A stretch of 38,989 nucleotides of DNA, taken from IDS-8 sp035304285 (GTDB lineage Bacteria > Pseudomonadota > Gammaproteobacteria > Steroidobacterales > Woeseiaceae). The stretch covers positions 1 to 38,989 of the forward strand of contig DATGQI010000177.1 of NCBI GenBank assembly GCA_035304285.1, given 5' to 3'. The notes beneath the pieces were generated by a model. It saw nothing but the letters and a program-made list of their open reading frames with translations. It ran no database searches and had not been told where the DNA came from. Both the position numbers and the translations under genes were made by a program. Shown here in pieces: positions 23,622 to 32,202 of the stretch (the stretch's first letter is position 1; each line of letters starts with the position of its first letter).

Positions 23622-25112
23622 ATGCCCGACATCGCATCATGGCCGGTCGCGGCAGCCCTTCTTGTGCCTGTCGCCGGAGCGTGTGCGGTGCTGCTGTTAC
23701 GGCGTTCCCCTAATCTGCGCGAAGCGGCGTCGCTCGCATCGGCGGCAGCACTGTTCTTTTTCGTCCTGTCGCTGGTGCCAGCGGTTGCGGCTGGGGCAAG
23801 GCCCGGATTTACCCTCCTCGAATTCCTGCCGGGAATAAGCATTGCCTTCAAGGCGGAACCGCTGGGCACGGGCTTCGCCCTGGTCGTGGCGTTCCTCTGG
23901 TTCATCACGGTGATGTACGCGATCGGGTACATGCGGGCCCACGAGGAACAGAACCAGTCTCGCTTCTATGCCTTTTTCGCGCTGTCAATCACGGCTACTG
24001 TCGGCGCAGCATTCGCCGCGAATCTAATGACGCTGTACCTGTTCTATGAGGCACTGACGCTCGCGACCTATCCGCTGGTCACCCACGGCGGTGCTGAGAA
24101 AGATCGTGCGGGCGGCCATACTTACCTGGTCATTCTTCTCACCACGTCGCTTACGTTCCTGCTGCTTGCGCTGGCTTGGACATACGCGATCAGCGGGACG
24201 CTGGAGTTCGTCGAGGGCGGCATATTCAGCGACGGTGATGAACTGATCGGCGCGATGACTCCCGCCTTACTGGCACTTCTGTTCGCGTTGTTCCTGTTCG
24301 GCACTGGCAAGGCGGCGCTAATGCCGTTTCACCGTTGGCTTCCGGCCGCGATGGTTGCCCCGACACCAGTCTCGGCGTTGTTGCACGCCGTGGCCGTAGT
24401 CAAGCTCGGTGTCTTCGCGATACTCAAGATCACGGTCTACACCTTCGGCCTGAAAACACTCTCTGACTTTGGCGCAGCCCTGGTCATGCAGTATGTCGCA
24501 GCGGCAACCCTGCTGATCGCAGCCATCTACGCTATCCGGGAAAATAACCTGAAACGACGCCTCGCCTACTCCACGATCAGCCAGCTCGCGTACATCGTTC
24601 TTGCGGCCACCCTTGCAAACGAGCTGTCCGTGATGGCAGGCGGCATGCATATCCTGGCCCATGCATTCGCCAAGATAACGCTGTTTTTCTGTGCCGGGAT
24701 GATCCTCGTATCGTTGCACAAGACCACCGTTGACGAGATGCGCGGCATCGGCCGAACCATGCCGATTACCCTGACAGCGTGGGTGATTGCCAGCCTGTGC
24801 GTAATCGGATTACCCCTGACCGGCGGCTTCTGGAGCAAGTGGTACCTCGCCCACGGTGCACTCGCGGCCGGAGAGCCACTGATGATGGGCATCATCCTGC
24901 TCGGGTCGCTGCTGGCCATGGGTTACCTGCTGCCTCCGGCCATCCTCGCGTTCTATACGCCGCGTGATTCTGCGGAGACGGGTGTCGTACTTCAATCGGA
25001 AGCCCCATGGCCGTCGCTGCTGGCGCTTTCCATAACGGCAATCATGACGGTGCTACTGTTCTTTGCGGTGCAGCCGGTTTTCGAGCTGCTTGCGGGGTTC
25101 GCGAGACGATGA
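23622..25112 (+). CDS. Antiporter-like proton-conducting membrane subunit (first of three; MrpA-N/MrpD/NuoL-M-N family)
   Basis: A 496-residue polytopic membrane protein of the family shared by complex I NuoL/M/N and Mrp antiporter large subunits. About 14 membrane helices are visible. The key residues for ion movement are present: the TM5 glutamate E143 (FYEALTLATYPLV), TM7 K230 (GKAALMPFHRWLP) and TM8 K261 (VVKLGVF). It is not a fused MrpA, because the C-terminal MrpA domains are in the separate gene at 28246. It starts three bases after the Rap1a-like gene and ends with a 4-base overlap with the next gene. It is probably a cation/proton-translocating channel; the ion is not known. Confidence 0.88.
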   Translation: MPDIASWPVAAALLVPVAGACAVLLLRRSPNLREAASLASAAALFFFVLSLVPAVAAGARPGFTLLEFLPGISIAFKAEPLGTGFALVVAFLWFITVMYAIGYMRAHEEQNQSRFYAFFALSITATVGAAFAANLMTLYLFYEALTLATYPLVTHGGAEKDRAGGHTYLVILLTTSLTFLLLALAWTYAISGTLEFVEGGIFSDGDELIGAMTPALLALLFALFLFGTGKAALMPFHRWLPAAMVAPTPVSALLHAVAVVKLGVFAILKITVYTFGLKTLSDFGAALVMQYVAAATLLIAAIYAIRENNLKRRLAYSTISQLAYIVLAATLANELSVMAGGMHILAHAFAKITLFFCAGMILVSLHKTTVDEMRGIGRTMPITLTAWVIASLCVIGLPLTGGFWSKWYLAHGALAAGEPLMMGIILLGSLLAMGYLLPPAILAFYTPRDSAETGVVLQSEAPWPSLLALSITAIMTVLLFFAVQPVFELLAGFARR

Positions 25113-25414
25113 CGAACGAAGCAAGAGGACCGGGTGCAGGCGGGCCTCACGAAGAGCCGCTTTTCTGGGTGAGCCGAAAGGGCGCTCGCATCGCGCTAAC
25201 CACGCTGCACATCGCCGCATTCGTCGCGGTGGTCGTCGAACTCCTGTGGCCGTTCCCGGACGACGCGCACGCAGTTGAGCGCATACACGCCCTCGACTTT
25301 CCGGCCTCGTATGCAATTTACGGGTTCGTCTCCTGCGTCCTGCTCGTACTGGTGGGCCGAGTGCTGCGCCGCCTCGTGATGCGCGACGAAAACTATTACA
25401 GGGAGAACGGGTAA
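25109..25414 (+). CDS. Small two-helix membrane protein of the antiporter operon
   Basis: A 101-residue protein with a short polar N-terminus and two predicted membrane helices (about 27-47, LTTLHIAAFVAVVVELLWPF, and about 70-90, IYGFVSCVLLVLVGRVL), ending in the polar DENYYRENG. I know no named family for it. The ATGA start overlaps the previous stop by four bases, and its TAA shares a base with the next ATG, so it is surely translated with the two large subunits. It may act as an accessory or assembly subunit that fits between them. An upstream extension of the frame to 25007 would overlap the first subunit by 35 codons and is unlikely. Confidence 0.75.
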   Translation: MTNEARGPGAGGPHEEPLFWVSRKGARIALTTLHIAAFVAVVVELLWPFPDDAHAVERIHALDFPASYAIYGFVSCVLLVLVGRVLRRLVMRDENYYRENG

Positions 25415-27144
25415 TGCTGGCCGAACCGTTCCCCTTACACCTGGACTGGGCGGGCGCTCCGGCGCTGCCGCCAGCCTTTGTTTTTTTTGCCGGAGCTGTC
25501 CTGTTGCTGCTGGTGGGCCGCAGGCAACGGCTTCAACAGGCAGTGCTGCTACTGGTCCCGGTTGTCGGCGTCCTCAACCTCCTGACGCTGCAGGCTGGAA
25601 GCTCGTATGTCTGGGAGGTAGTGCAATTCGACCTCGTACAGCTGCGGGTTGACCGCCTGAGCATCCTGTTCGGTCTCCTGTTTCACCTCGGAGCATTCCT
25701 CGGCGTCATCTATTCCCTGCGCGTTCATGACAGGGCGCAACATGTTGCGGCACTCGCCTACGCCGGCTCGGCGCTGGGCGCGGTATTCGCCGGTGACCTC
25801 ATCAGCCTCTTCTTCTACTGGGAAGGAATGGCGGTTTCGTCGGCCTTCCTCGTCTGGGCCGGGCGCACGCAGGAATCGAATGGGGCTGGCCTACGCTACC
25901 TGGCAATGCACTTGCTGTCGGGACTGCTCCTGCTCGCAGGCGCCGTGATGCATTACCAAGCCACGGGGAGCATTGCGTTCGACTTCATCGGTGCGGGCAC
26001 GCTGTCCGGTGCATTCATCCTGCTCGCGTTCGGCATCAAGTGCGGCTTTCCGCTGTTGCACAGCTGGATTGTCGACGGCTATCCGCAGTCCACGCCTGGC
26101 GGCACCGTTTTCCTGAGCATGTTCACGACGAAAGTCGCCGTGTATGCGCTTGCCCGAGGCTTTCCCGGAACGGAGATACTGGTACCGATTGGCACCGTCA
26201 TGGCGCTGTTCCCGATTTTTTACGCAGTGATCGAGAACGACCTTCGCCGCGTGCTCGGCTACAGCATGATCAACCAGATCGGGTTCATGGTCGTCGGTGT
26301 GGGCATCGGCACGGAACTCGCGCTGAACGGCACGGTCGCTCACGCATTCAACGAGGTTCTGTTCAAGGGCCTGCTTTTCATGACTATGGGCGCTGTACTC
26401 CTGCGGGTCGGTCACGTGCTCGGCAGTGACCTGGGCGGGCTCTACAAATCGATGCCCGTGACGACGGTCTGCTGCGTAGTCGGCGCAGCGTCGATCTCGG
26501 CATTCCCCCTTTTCAATGGCTTTATCTCGAAGTCGATGATCATGGCGGCAATGGTCGAGCAGGGACACACCATCGGATGGCTCGGCCTGCTGTTCGCCTC
26601 CGCCGGGGTCTTCCATCATGCCGGCATCAAGATTCCCTACTTCGCCTTCTTCGGCCACGATTCAGGCCTCAGGGTTCCCGAGGCGCCGCGCAGCATGCTG
26701 CTCGCCATGGTCATCGCAGCAGTGCTTTGCGTGCTCACCGGCTCCTTCCCATCCCTGCTGTACGGCCTCTTGCCCTGGGAGGTCGACTATGCGCCTTACA
26801 CTTACCCTCATGTGTTGGTTCAGCTGCAACTCTTGCTGTTTTCCGCACTGGCGTTCGCTTGGCTGAATCTCGTCGGCATCTACCCGCCGGAGTTGCGGTC
26901 CGTAAACCTCGACGCGGACTGGTTGTATCGGCGACTCGGCTTGCGCATATCGATGGCTGCGACGAAGGCGCTGGAGACCGGTTCAAGGCTCATTGCGAAG
27001 TCTCTGCGCGCCAACACCAGCAAACTACGGCAGGTAGTCGGCCCGGGCAGCGCCCTGGCGCGCTCCGCCGAAACGGGAACGGCCGCCCTCCTGGTGGGAG
27101 TGCTGCTTGCCGGCTACCTTCTTACCTACTATCTCAGCTCCTGA
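25414..27144 (+). CDS. Antiporter-like proton-conducting membrane subunit (second of three)
   Basis: A 576-residue polytopic protein of the NuoL/M/N-MrpA/D family. Key residues are E137 (FYWEGMAVSSAFLVW), K209 (FGIKCGFPLLHSWI) and K240 (TTKVAVYAL); the ENDLRRVLGYSMINQIGFM segment is also typical. It is longer than the first and third subunits because of an extra C-terminal stretch (about 480-576) with an amphipathic part and a final membrane helix, as in NuoL-like members. It begins on the last base of the preceding small gene. Sequence similarity to the other two large subunits suggests separate duplications within the family rather than recent copies. Confidence 0.88.
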   Translation: MLAEPFPLHLDWAGAPALPPAFVFFAGAVLLLLVGRRQRLQQAVLLLVPVVGVLNLLTLQAGSSYVWEVVQFDLVQLRVDRLSILFGLLFHLGAFLGVIYSLRVHDRAQHVAALAYAGSALGAVFAGDLISLFFYWEGMAVSSAFLVWAGRTQESNGAGLRYLAMHLLSGLLLLAGAVMHYQATGSIAFDFIGAGTLSGAFILLAFGIKCGFPLLHSWIVDGYPQSTPGGTVFLSMFTTKVAVYALARGFPGTEILVPIGTVMALFPIFYAVIENDLRRVLGYSMINQIGFMVVGVGIGTELALNGTVAHAFNEVLFKGLLFMTMGAVLLRVGHVLGSDLGGLYKSMPVTTVCCVVGAASISAFPLFNGFISKSMIMAAMVEQGHTIGWLGLLFASAGVFHHAGIKIPYFAFFGHDSGLRVPEAPRSMLLAMVIAAVLCVLTGSFPSLLYGLLPWEVDYAPYTYPHVLVQLQLLLFSALAFAWLNLVGIYPPELRSVNLDADWLYRRLGLRISMAATKALETGSRLIAKSLRANTSKLRQVVGPGSALARSAETGTAALLVGVLLAGYLLTYYLSS

Positions 27145-27166
27145 CTGCTGCATGGAGGAATGACCA

Positions 27167-27637
27167 GTGCGTTACGTCATCGCCACCGCCATTTTCGTTG
27201 CCGCCTGGCTGCTCTGGTCCGGACACTATTCGCCGCTGTTGCTGTACCTCGGGGCGATATCCTGCGGCCTTGTCCTGCTGCTGGCGGTACGGACCGGTTT
27301 CTTCGACGTCGACGTTTATGCGTTCCACCTTGGGCCGCGTTTGCCGGGCTTCTGGGCATGGCTCCTCAAGGAAATCGTGAAGGCAAACCTCACCGTCGCA
27401 CGTATCGTCCTGAGCCCCCGCATGGCGATACAGCCAACCATCGTCAGTATCGACGCGAGCGATCTTCCACTGGTGACGCAGGCCACGCTTGCGAATTCGA
27501 TCACGTTGACACCGGGCACCGTCACGATCGACGTGGACCGGGGCATGCTGGAGGTTCACTGCCTTACGACGGCCTCCGCGGCCGAATTGAAGGGTGGCGA
27601 AATGCTTCGCCGCGCTGCGCTGCTGACGGAGGGTTGA
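27167..27637 (+). CDS. mrpE: Mrp antiporter subunit E
   Basis: A 156-residue protein of the MrpE/MnhE family. Two N-terminal membrane helices (about 1-45) are followed by GFWAWLLKEIVKANLTVARIVLSP and a cytoplasmic domain with LANSITLTPGTVTIDVDRG. MrpE is needed for assembly and normal activity of the antiporter. The start is GTG at 27167, with GGAGGA upstream; an ATG at 27160 lies in another frame and opens only a shadow. It is the first gene of the E-F-G-B-C-D series. Confidence 0.92.
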   Translation: MRYVIATAIFVAAWLLWSGHYSPLLLYLGAISCGLVLLLAVRTGFFDVDVYAFHLGPRLPGFWAWLLKEIVKANLTVARIVLSPRMAIQPTIVSIDASDLPLVTQATLANSITLTPGTVTIDVDRGMLEVHCLTTASAAELKGGEMLRRAALLTEG

Positions 27638-27638
27638 T

Positions 27639-27917
27639 ATGTACATCGCCGCAACCACCGCGATACTGATCACGATGTCGCTGGCCCTGGCTCGCGCCCT
27701 GCTCGGCCCCACCGTTTTCGACCGTGTGCTCGCAGTCAACATGTTCGGCACCAAGACCGTGCTCTTGCTGTCGGTCATCGCGTTCCTGTATGGGCGCCCG
27801 GACTTTCTCGACCTGGCACTGGCGTACGCGCTGATCAACTTCATCGGCGTACTCGCCGTACTCAAGTTCGTTCAGGACTACAGGGTGCGGCACGGCGCGA
27901 CGGACATAGAGCACTGA
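27639..27917 (+). CDS. mrpF: Mrp antiporter subunit F
   Basis: A 92-residue membrane protein with three helices and the family segment ARALLGPTVFDRVLAVNMFGTK and the stretch DFLDLALAYALINFIG. MrpF is a structural subunit of the membrane complex. It starts one base after mrpE, and its TGA shares a base with the ATG of the next gene. Confidence 0.93.
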   Translation: MYIAATTAILITMSLALARALLGPTVFDRVLAVNMFGTKTVLLLSVIAFLYGRPDFLDLALAYALINFIGVLAVLKFVQDYRVRHGATDIEH

Positions 27918-28243
27918 TGATGGAACTGCTGCTCGACATAGCCAGCTGGTTTCTGCTCATCATCGGCGGCGCCTTCGTCTTCATCGGCGGCGTCGGCGCG
28001 CTGCGCATGCCGGATTTTTATACCCGCATGCATGCCGCCAGCCTGACGGATACCCTCGGCACCATCCTCGTGCTCACCGGCATTATCCTGCAGGCAGGCC
28101 TGACGCTTGCCACCATCAAGCTTGTCGCGATCATGGTGTTCCTGCTGCTGACCTCGCCCACGGCGGCATATGCGCTGGCCAACGCCGCTCGGCTTTCCGG
28201 ACTGGCTCCTGAGCGTGAACTGTCCAACGAGAAGAGGCCGTAG
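27917..28243 (+). CDS. mrpG: Mrp antiporter subunit G
   Basis: A 108-residue membrane protein with three helices. The diagnostic block GGVGALRMPDFYTRMHAAS and the following TLGTILVLTGIIL are exactly those of MrpG/MnhG. Two ATG codons in a row (27917 and 27920) could both start it. It is followed by the MrpA-tail/MrpB fusion after two bases. Confidence 0.94.
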   Translation: MMELLLDIASWFLLIIGGAFVFIGGVGALRMPDFYTRMHAASLTDTLGTILVLTGIILQAGLTLATIKLVAIMVFLLLTSPTAAYALANAARLSGLAPERELSNEKRP

Positions 28244-28245
28244 CG

Positions 28246-29232
28246 ATGATTACCCTTTTCGGCGTTTTCCTGCTCACACTACTGGTCATCACCGCCTTCG
28301 GAATCGTGCGGGCACAACACCTGTTCGTGTCCGTCATGCTTACCGGCATTTTCAGCCTGCAGATGGCGGCGATCTTTTTCATCCTTGATGCAGCTGACGT
28401 TGCTTTGACGGAGGCAGCAGTGGGCGCCGGCGTCGCAACGGTCCTGATGCTGAGCGCACTGGCGCTGACGGAGAATCGCGAGCGCCCCACACGTCCGAGG
28501 TGGGTTCCGGTGATAGTGGTCTCCGCCACAACACTGATGGTGATCTACGCCACTTTCGACAAGCCTCTCCTGGGCGATCCCGACGCTCCGGTGCACCAGC
28601 ACGTTGCGCCGTGGTACCTCGAAAATACGCCCCGGCTAATCGACGTTCCGAACGTGGTAACTGCGATCTTGGCAAGCTTCCGCGGCTACGACACATTGGG
28701 CGAGTTGTTCGTCATATTCACTGCGGGAATCGGCGTCCTTTTCCTCATGGCAAACCCTTCGAAGCCGGGCGCGGTGAGCCTGTTTGCTGCCACGGAGGCG
28801 GAGGGTTTGCGGCATCACCTCGTGCCGCGCGTCGTCGGTCGCCTGCTGGTTCCGTTCATCGTGCTGTTCGGGCTTTACGTGCAGTTTCACGGCGACTACG
28901 GGCCGGGAGGCGGCTTCCAGGCTGGTGCGCTTATCAGCGCCGGCGTGATCCTGTACGCACTCGTTGACGGTGAAGGTAAGGCACTCGAGGCGATCTCACC
29001 GCGTTTCCTGAGAGGCATGATCGCAGGTGGCGCACTGCTGTACGTGGGAGTGGGAATTGCCGGCATGCTGCTCGGCGGAAATTTCCTCGACTACTCGGTG
29101 CTGGCACAGGATTCCATCGCGGGACAGCACCTCGGCATTTTGCTCGTCGAAGCCGGTGTAGGGCTTACCGTGACCGGCACGCTGCTGACAGTGTTCCACT
29201 CCTTCGCCGCAAGGGATCAGCAGGAGCGCTAA
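28246..29232 (+). CDS. mrpB: MrpA C-terminal domains fused to MrpB (MbhD-MbhE-MbhF-like)
   Basis: A 328-residue membrane protein that joins parts normally carried by the end of MrpA and by MrpB. The N-terminal part (about 1-78) has the DUF4040/MbhD signature DVALTEAAVGAGVATVLMLSA. The middle (about 88-172) has the MbhE signature NVVTAILASFRGYDTLGELF. The C-terminal part (about 195-325) is MnhB-type, with HGDYGPGGGFQAGAL. In Mbh hydrogenases and archaeal Mrp operons these are separate genes in the same order. The gene lies between mrpG and mrpC with 2-bp and overlapping junctions. Confidence 0.88.
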   Translation: MITLFGVFLLTLLVITAFGIVRAQHLFVSVMLTGIFSLQMAAIFFILDAADVALTEAAVGAGVATVLMLSALALTENRERPTRPRWVPVIVVSATTLMVIYATFDKPLLGDPDAPVHQHVAPWYLENTPRLIDVPNVVTAILASFRGYDTLGELFVIFTAGIGVLFLMANPSKPGAVSLFAATEAEGLRHHLVPRVVGRLLVPFIVLFGLYVQFHGDYGPGGGFQAGALISAGVILYALVDGEGKALEAISPRFLRGMIAGGALLYVGVGIAGMLLGGNFLDYSVLAQDSIAGQHLGILLVEAGVGLTVTGTLLTVFHSFAARDQQER

Positions 29233-29588
29233 TGGAGTTCCTGGGACTCTACAACTACTGGGTGTTCGCCATCCTGCTGATGACGGGCCTGTACGCGGTG
29301 ATCTCGCGAGCTAATCTCGTCAAGAAACTCATTGGTATGTCAATTTTCCAGTCAGCGGTTTTCCTGCTGTACATCTCCATGGACAAGGTCGAGGGCGGCA
29401 CCGCTCCGATCATACAGGCCAACGCTCCGGACCAGCTCTACTCAAACCCGTTGCCGCAGGTGCTGATCCTGACCGCAATCGTGGTGGGCATCGCTACGCT
29501 CTCCCTCGGCCTTGCCATAGTCGTTCGCATCAGTGAGGCCTACGGTACGATCGAGGAGAACGAGATGCGGGAAATGGACGAAGAATGA
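29232..29588 (+). CDS. mrpC: Mrp antiporter subunit C (NuoK-like)
   Basis: A 118-residue protein with three membrane helices, homologous to NuoK. The segment NLVKKLIGMSIFQSAVFLLYISMDK is typical, as is QVLILTAIVVGIATLSLGLAIVVRI in the third helix. Its ATG overlaps the previous TAA, and its stop overlaps the mrpD start by four bases. Confidence 0.93.
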   Translation: MEFLGLYNYWVFAILLMTGLYAVISRANLVKKLIGMSIFQSAVFLLYISMDKVEGGTAPIIQANAPDQLYSNPLPQVLILTAIVVGIATLSLGLAIVVRISEAYGTIEENEMREMDEE

Positions 29589-31087
29589 GCCCGCTGAGCG
29601 TACATCTCCCCGCCCTGCAAGTTGTCGTCCCCCTCCTGACGGCGCCGCTGGCGATTCTGCTCGGACAGCGAGGCCTGGCCTGGGCCGCTGCAACCGCAGC
29701 GTCGCTGTTCTCATTCGCAGTTGCGGTAGCGCTGGTTCTCCAGGTGGGCGATTCCGGCGCAACGAGTTACGAGATGGGCTCCTGGCCGGCCCCCTACGGC
29801 ATCGAACTGATCGTCGACGAATTTGCGGCTCTCTTGTTGCTCATCGTCACCGGCGCCTCCAGCCTTGCCCTGCTCGTTGCCCACAACAGTCTTGTCAAGG
29901 AAATTGCCGAGGACCGCCAGCACCTGTTCTACACAGCGTGGCTGCTGGCCCTGGCCGGACTCTGTGGCATCGTCGTCTCGGGCGATGCGTTCAATATCTT
30001 CGTGTTCATGGAGATCTCTTCGCTTGCGACGTACATCCTCGTTGCCGGCGGCCCGAAGCGACAGGCGCTTTCCGCGGTGTTCAAGTACCTGATCATGGGG
30101 ACGATCGGCGCGACGTTCTACTTGATCGGTGTCGGACTGATCTACATGTTGACCGGAACGCTGAACCTGGCCGACATGGAGGCGCGCATCCATGAGGTAT
30201 CGGATCTGAACCCCATACTGGTTGCGGGTGGATTCATCACCATCGGGCTGGCTTTGAAGGCTGCGGTCTTTCCACTGCACGGTTGGCTACCGGGCGCCTA
30301 CACGTACGCTCCCCATGCTGTGACCGTCTTCGTCGCTGCCTGCTCCACAAAGGTCTTCCTCTACGTACTCCTGCGCTTTGATTTTTTCGTTTTCCAGGGG
30401 AACCTCCCCGGCCACATCGCCCAGTTTTCCGGATTCATCCTGCCGCTCGCGATAGCCGCCGCGCTGGTCGGTTCCGCAATAGCCCTGTTCGAGAGGGACT
30501 TGAAGCGCCTGCTCGCCTATTCCTCGGTTGCCCAGATAGGCTACATCATGTTCGGTGCGAGCCTCGTATCGGCGACGGGGCTCACCGCCGGAATCGCGCA
30601 CATGTTCAACCACGCGTTGGCAAAGGGGACACTGTTTCTCGCTGTTGCCTCGCTTGCAACCACCTATTCGACGCTCACCATAGACGGTATCGCCGGTGCG
30701 GCAAAACGGATGCCCTTCACGATGGCGGCGTTCGTCGTTGCCGGACTGAGCCTCATCGGGATACCAGGCACCGCCGGGTTCGTGGGCAAGTGGTATCTCG
30801 TACTCGCCGCGGTGGAGGGAGGTGTCCCTGGCGCCCTGCTGGTTGTGCCGATCCTCGCAAGCTCGGTGATGGCGGTCCTGTACATCTGGAAGATAGTCGA
30901 ATCCGCGTATTTCTCCGCGCAAGCACCGAACGCCGAGGTGCAGGGGAACGGCCGCTCGGAAGCACCGTGGTGGGTGCTCACGGTACTCTGGGGGGCAGTT
31001 CTCCTGAATGTCTACTTCGGGCTCGAGCCTTCATTACCGCTGGAACTTGCGAGGGAAGCCGCTGCGGCGCTGCTGGCGCGACCGTGA
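29585..31087 (+). CDS. mrpD: Mrp antiporter subunit D (third large antiporter-like subunit)
   Basis: A 500-residue polytopic protein and the closest of the three large subunits to standard MrpD. Conserved ion-path residues are E143 (FMEISSLATYILV), K225 (LKAAVFPLHGWLP) and K256 (STKVFLYVL). The segments FERDLKRLLAYSSVAQIGYIMFG and IPGTAGFVGKWYLV are also typical. It closes the operon; the next gene lies 245 bases away. Only a weak 5-bp hairpin with TTTT (31223-31241) could be a terminator. Confidence 0.93.
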   Translation: MSPLSVHLPALQVVVPLLTAPLAILLGQRGLAWAAATAASLFSFAVAVALVLQVGDSGATSYEMGSWPAPYGIELIVDEFAALLLLIVTGASSLALLVAHNSLVKEIAEDRQHLFYTAWLLALAGLCGIVVSGDAFNIFVFMEISSLATYILVAGGPKRQALSAVFKYLIMGTIGATFYLIGVGLIYMLTGTLNLADMEARIHEVSDLNPILVAGGFITIGLALKAAVFPLHGWLPGAYTYAPHAVTVFVAACSTKVFLYVLLRFDFFVFQGNLPGHIAQFSGFILPLAIAAALVGSAIALFERDLKRLLAYSSVAQIGYIMFGASLVSATGLTAGIAHMFNHALAKGTLFLAVASLATTYSTLTIDGIAGAAKRMPFTMAAFVVAGLSLIGIPGTAGFVGKWYLVLAAVEGGVPGALLVVPILASSVMAVLYIWKIVESAYFSAQAPNAEVQGNGRSEAPWWVLTVLWGAVLLNVYFGLEPSLPLELAREAAAALLARP

Positions 31088-31332
31088 AGAAAGCTTCTCG
31101 AAGGTCCGGCTGCTCACGATAGGTCGTCCGTCCAACCCGGGCACCGTGTGCCTGGCGTCCGGCAGAGCGTACCTGGTCGACTACCACCTGGTGCCGAAGC
31201 GCCAGGAGCGCGTATCCAACCGATCACTGGCAGTGATTTTCGGCGCGATGGCGCTGAGCTTGCCGATCCGGAGCCTGCCCAGACGAATCTCCTGATACCA
31301 TTCAAGCCGTTTTTCGACTTTGGAGGAAAGAT

Positions 31333-32148
31333 GTGTCTGTGGCAGAGCCGGCCGACTTCAATTGTCGGCTATGTGCCGGTGATGAGCTCGAGCTTTATTA
31401 CCGCCAGGGTTCCGAGGGCCAGTTTCGCTACTACCGCTGTGCAAACTGCCAGCTCGTAAACCTGGATCTCAAAGCTGGACTGGACCAGGCGCAATACACC
31501 GAGCGGTGGGTTGATCCCACCGACGATAGTGAAAGTCGAAACCGAGACAACGATGCGACGTATGAATTCATTCGCCGCAGGATTGCAACCCCGGGGCGGC
31601 TCCTCGACCTCGGCTGTGGTCACGGTCGCCTGCTGTATCGCGCCAGGAATGACGGCTGGGAAGTAAAAGGCGTGGAGCTGTCGACGGAGACGGCTGCTCG
31701 TGCCCAGGCCGAACTGGATGTCCCGGTCGTGGCCGGAAACTTCCTCGAGATGAAGCCCTCGGAGATTGACCCGGGCCGGTTCAACCTGGTGTGCCTGCGG
31801 CACGTGCTCGAGCATCTCCCCGATTCCCTGCTCGCGATGCACAAGATTCGCGAACTGCTGGCCCCTGGCGGCATGGTTTTACTTGAGATGCCGAATATCG
31901 AGGGTATCGACACGAAGCTGAAGCGGTGGATGGATGATATGGGGATTCATCGCAAAAACTACGCCGCGGACTTTGTCGCCGGCCACTGCAACGAATTTTG
32001 CCGCGAGTCTTTTGAACACCTTGCGTCGAAAACCCGCTTTCGACTGCTGAGGTGGGAAACGTATTCGAAAAAGCGACTCACGAACATCATTTACAACCAC
32101 ATCCCGATCGGGAACAAGGCGCGGGTGCTGATACAGCGCATCGACTGA
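31333..32148 (+). CDS. Class I SAM-dependent methyltransferase with N-terminal zinc ribbon
   Basis: A 271-residue protein. An N-terminal Cys4 zinc ribbon uses C11, C14, C36 and C39 (NCRLC and RCANC). A class I methyltransferase follows, with motif I LLDLGCGHGRLL at about 90-100, the acidic end of strand 2 (GVELS), and LVCLRHVLEHLPD before the GGMVLLEMPN strand. This layout is common in methyltransferases of sugar, polysaccharide and secondary-metabolite loci; the substrate cannot be told. The start is GTG at 31333 with GGAGG seven bases before; the ATG two bases earlier is out of frame. It is separate from the antiporter operon. Confidence 0.85.
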   Translation: MSVAEPADFNCRLCAGDELELYYRQGSEGQFRYYRCANCQLVNLDLKAGLDQAQYTERWVDPTDDSESRNRDNDATYEFIRRRIATPGRLLDLGCGHGRLLYRARNDGWEVKGVELSTETAARAQAELDVPVVAGNFLEMKPSEIDPGRFNLVCLRHVLEHLPDSLLAMHKIRELLAPGGMVLLEMPNIEGIDTKLKRWMDDMGIHRKNYAADFVAGHCNEFCRESFEHLASKTRFRLLRWETYSKKRLTNIIYNHIPIGNKARVLIQRID

Positions 32149-32172
32149 CTTGAACGATCCGGAATAGTGGTG

Positions 32173-32197
32173 TGAGTCAGGATTCGTCTCTGACTCA
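32173..32197. terminator. Hairpin between convergent genes
   Basis: An 8-bp inverted repeat TGAGTCAG / CTGACTCA with a 9-base loop lies between the methyltransferase and the barrel protein on the other strand. No T run follows on either strand, so it is a weak candidate for a shared terminator. Confidence 0.4.
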
Positions 32198-32202
32198 GGA
32201 CA

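Noticed and set aside
23622..31087. A hydrogenase or complex I-like enzyme
   Set aside because: Only membrane-arm and Mrp-specific subunits (E, F, G) are present. There is no NiFe subunit, iron-sulfur subunit or dehydrogenase in the window.
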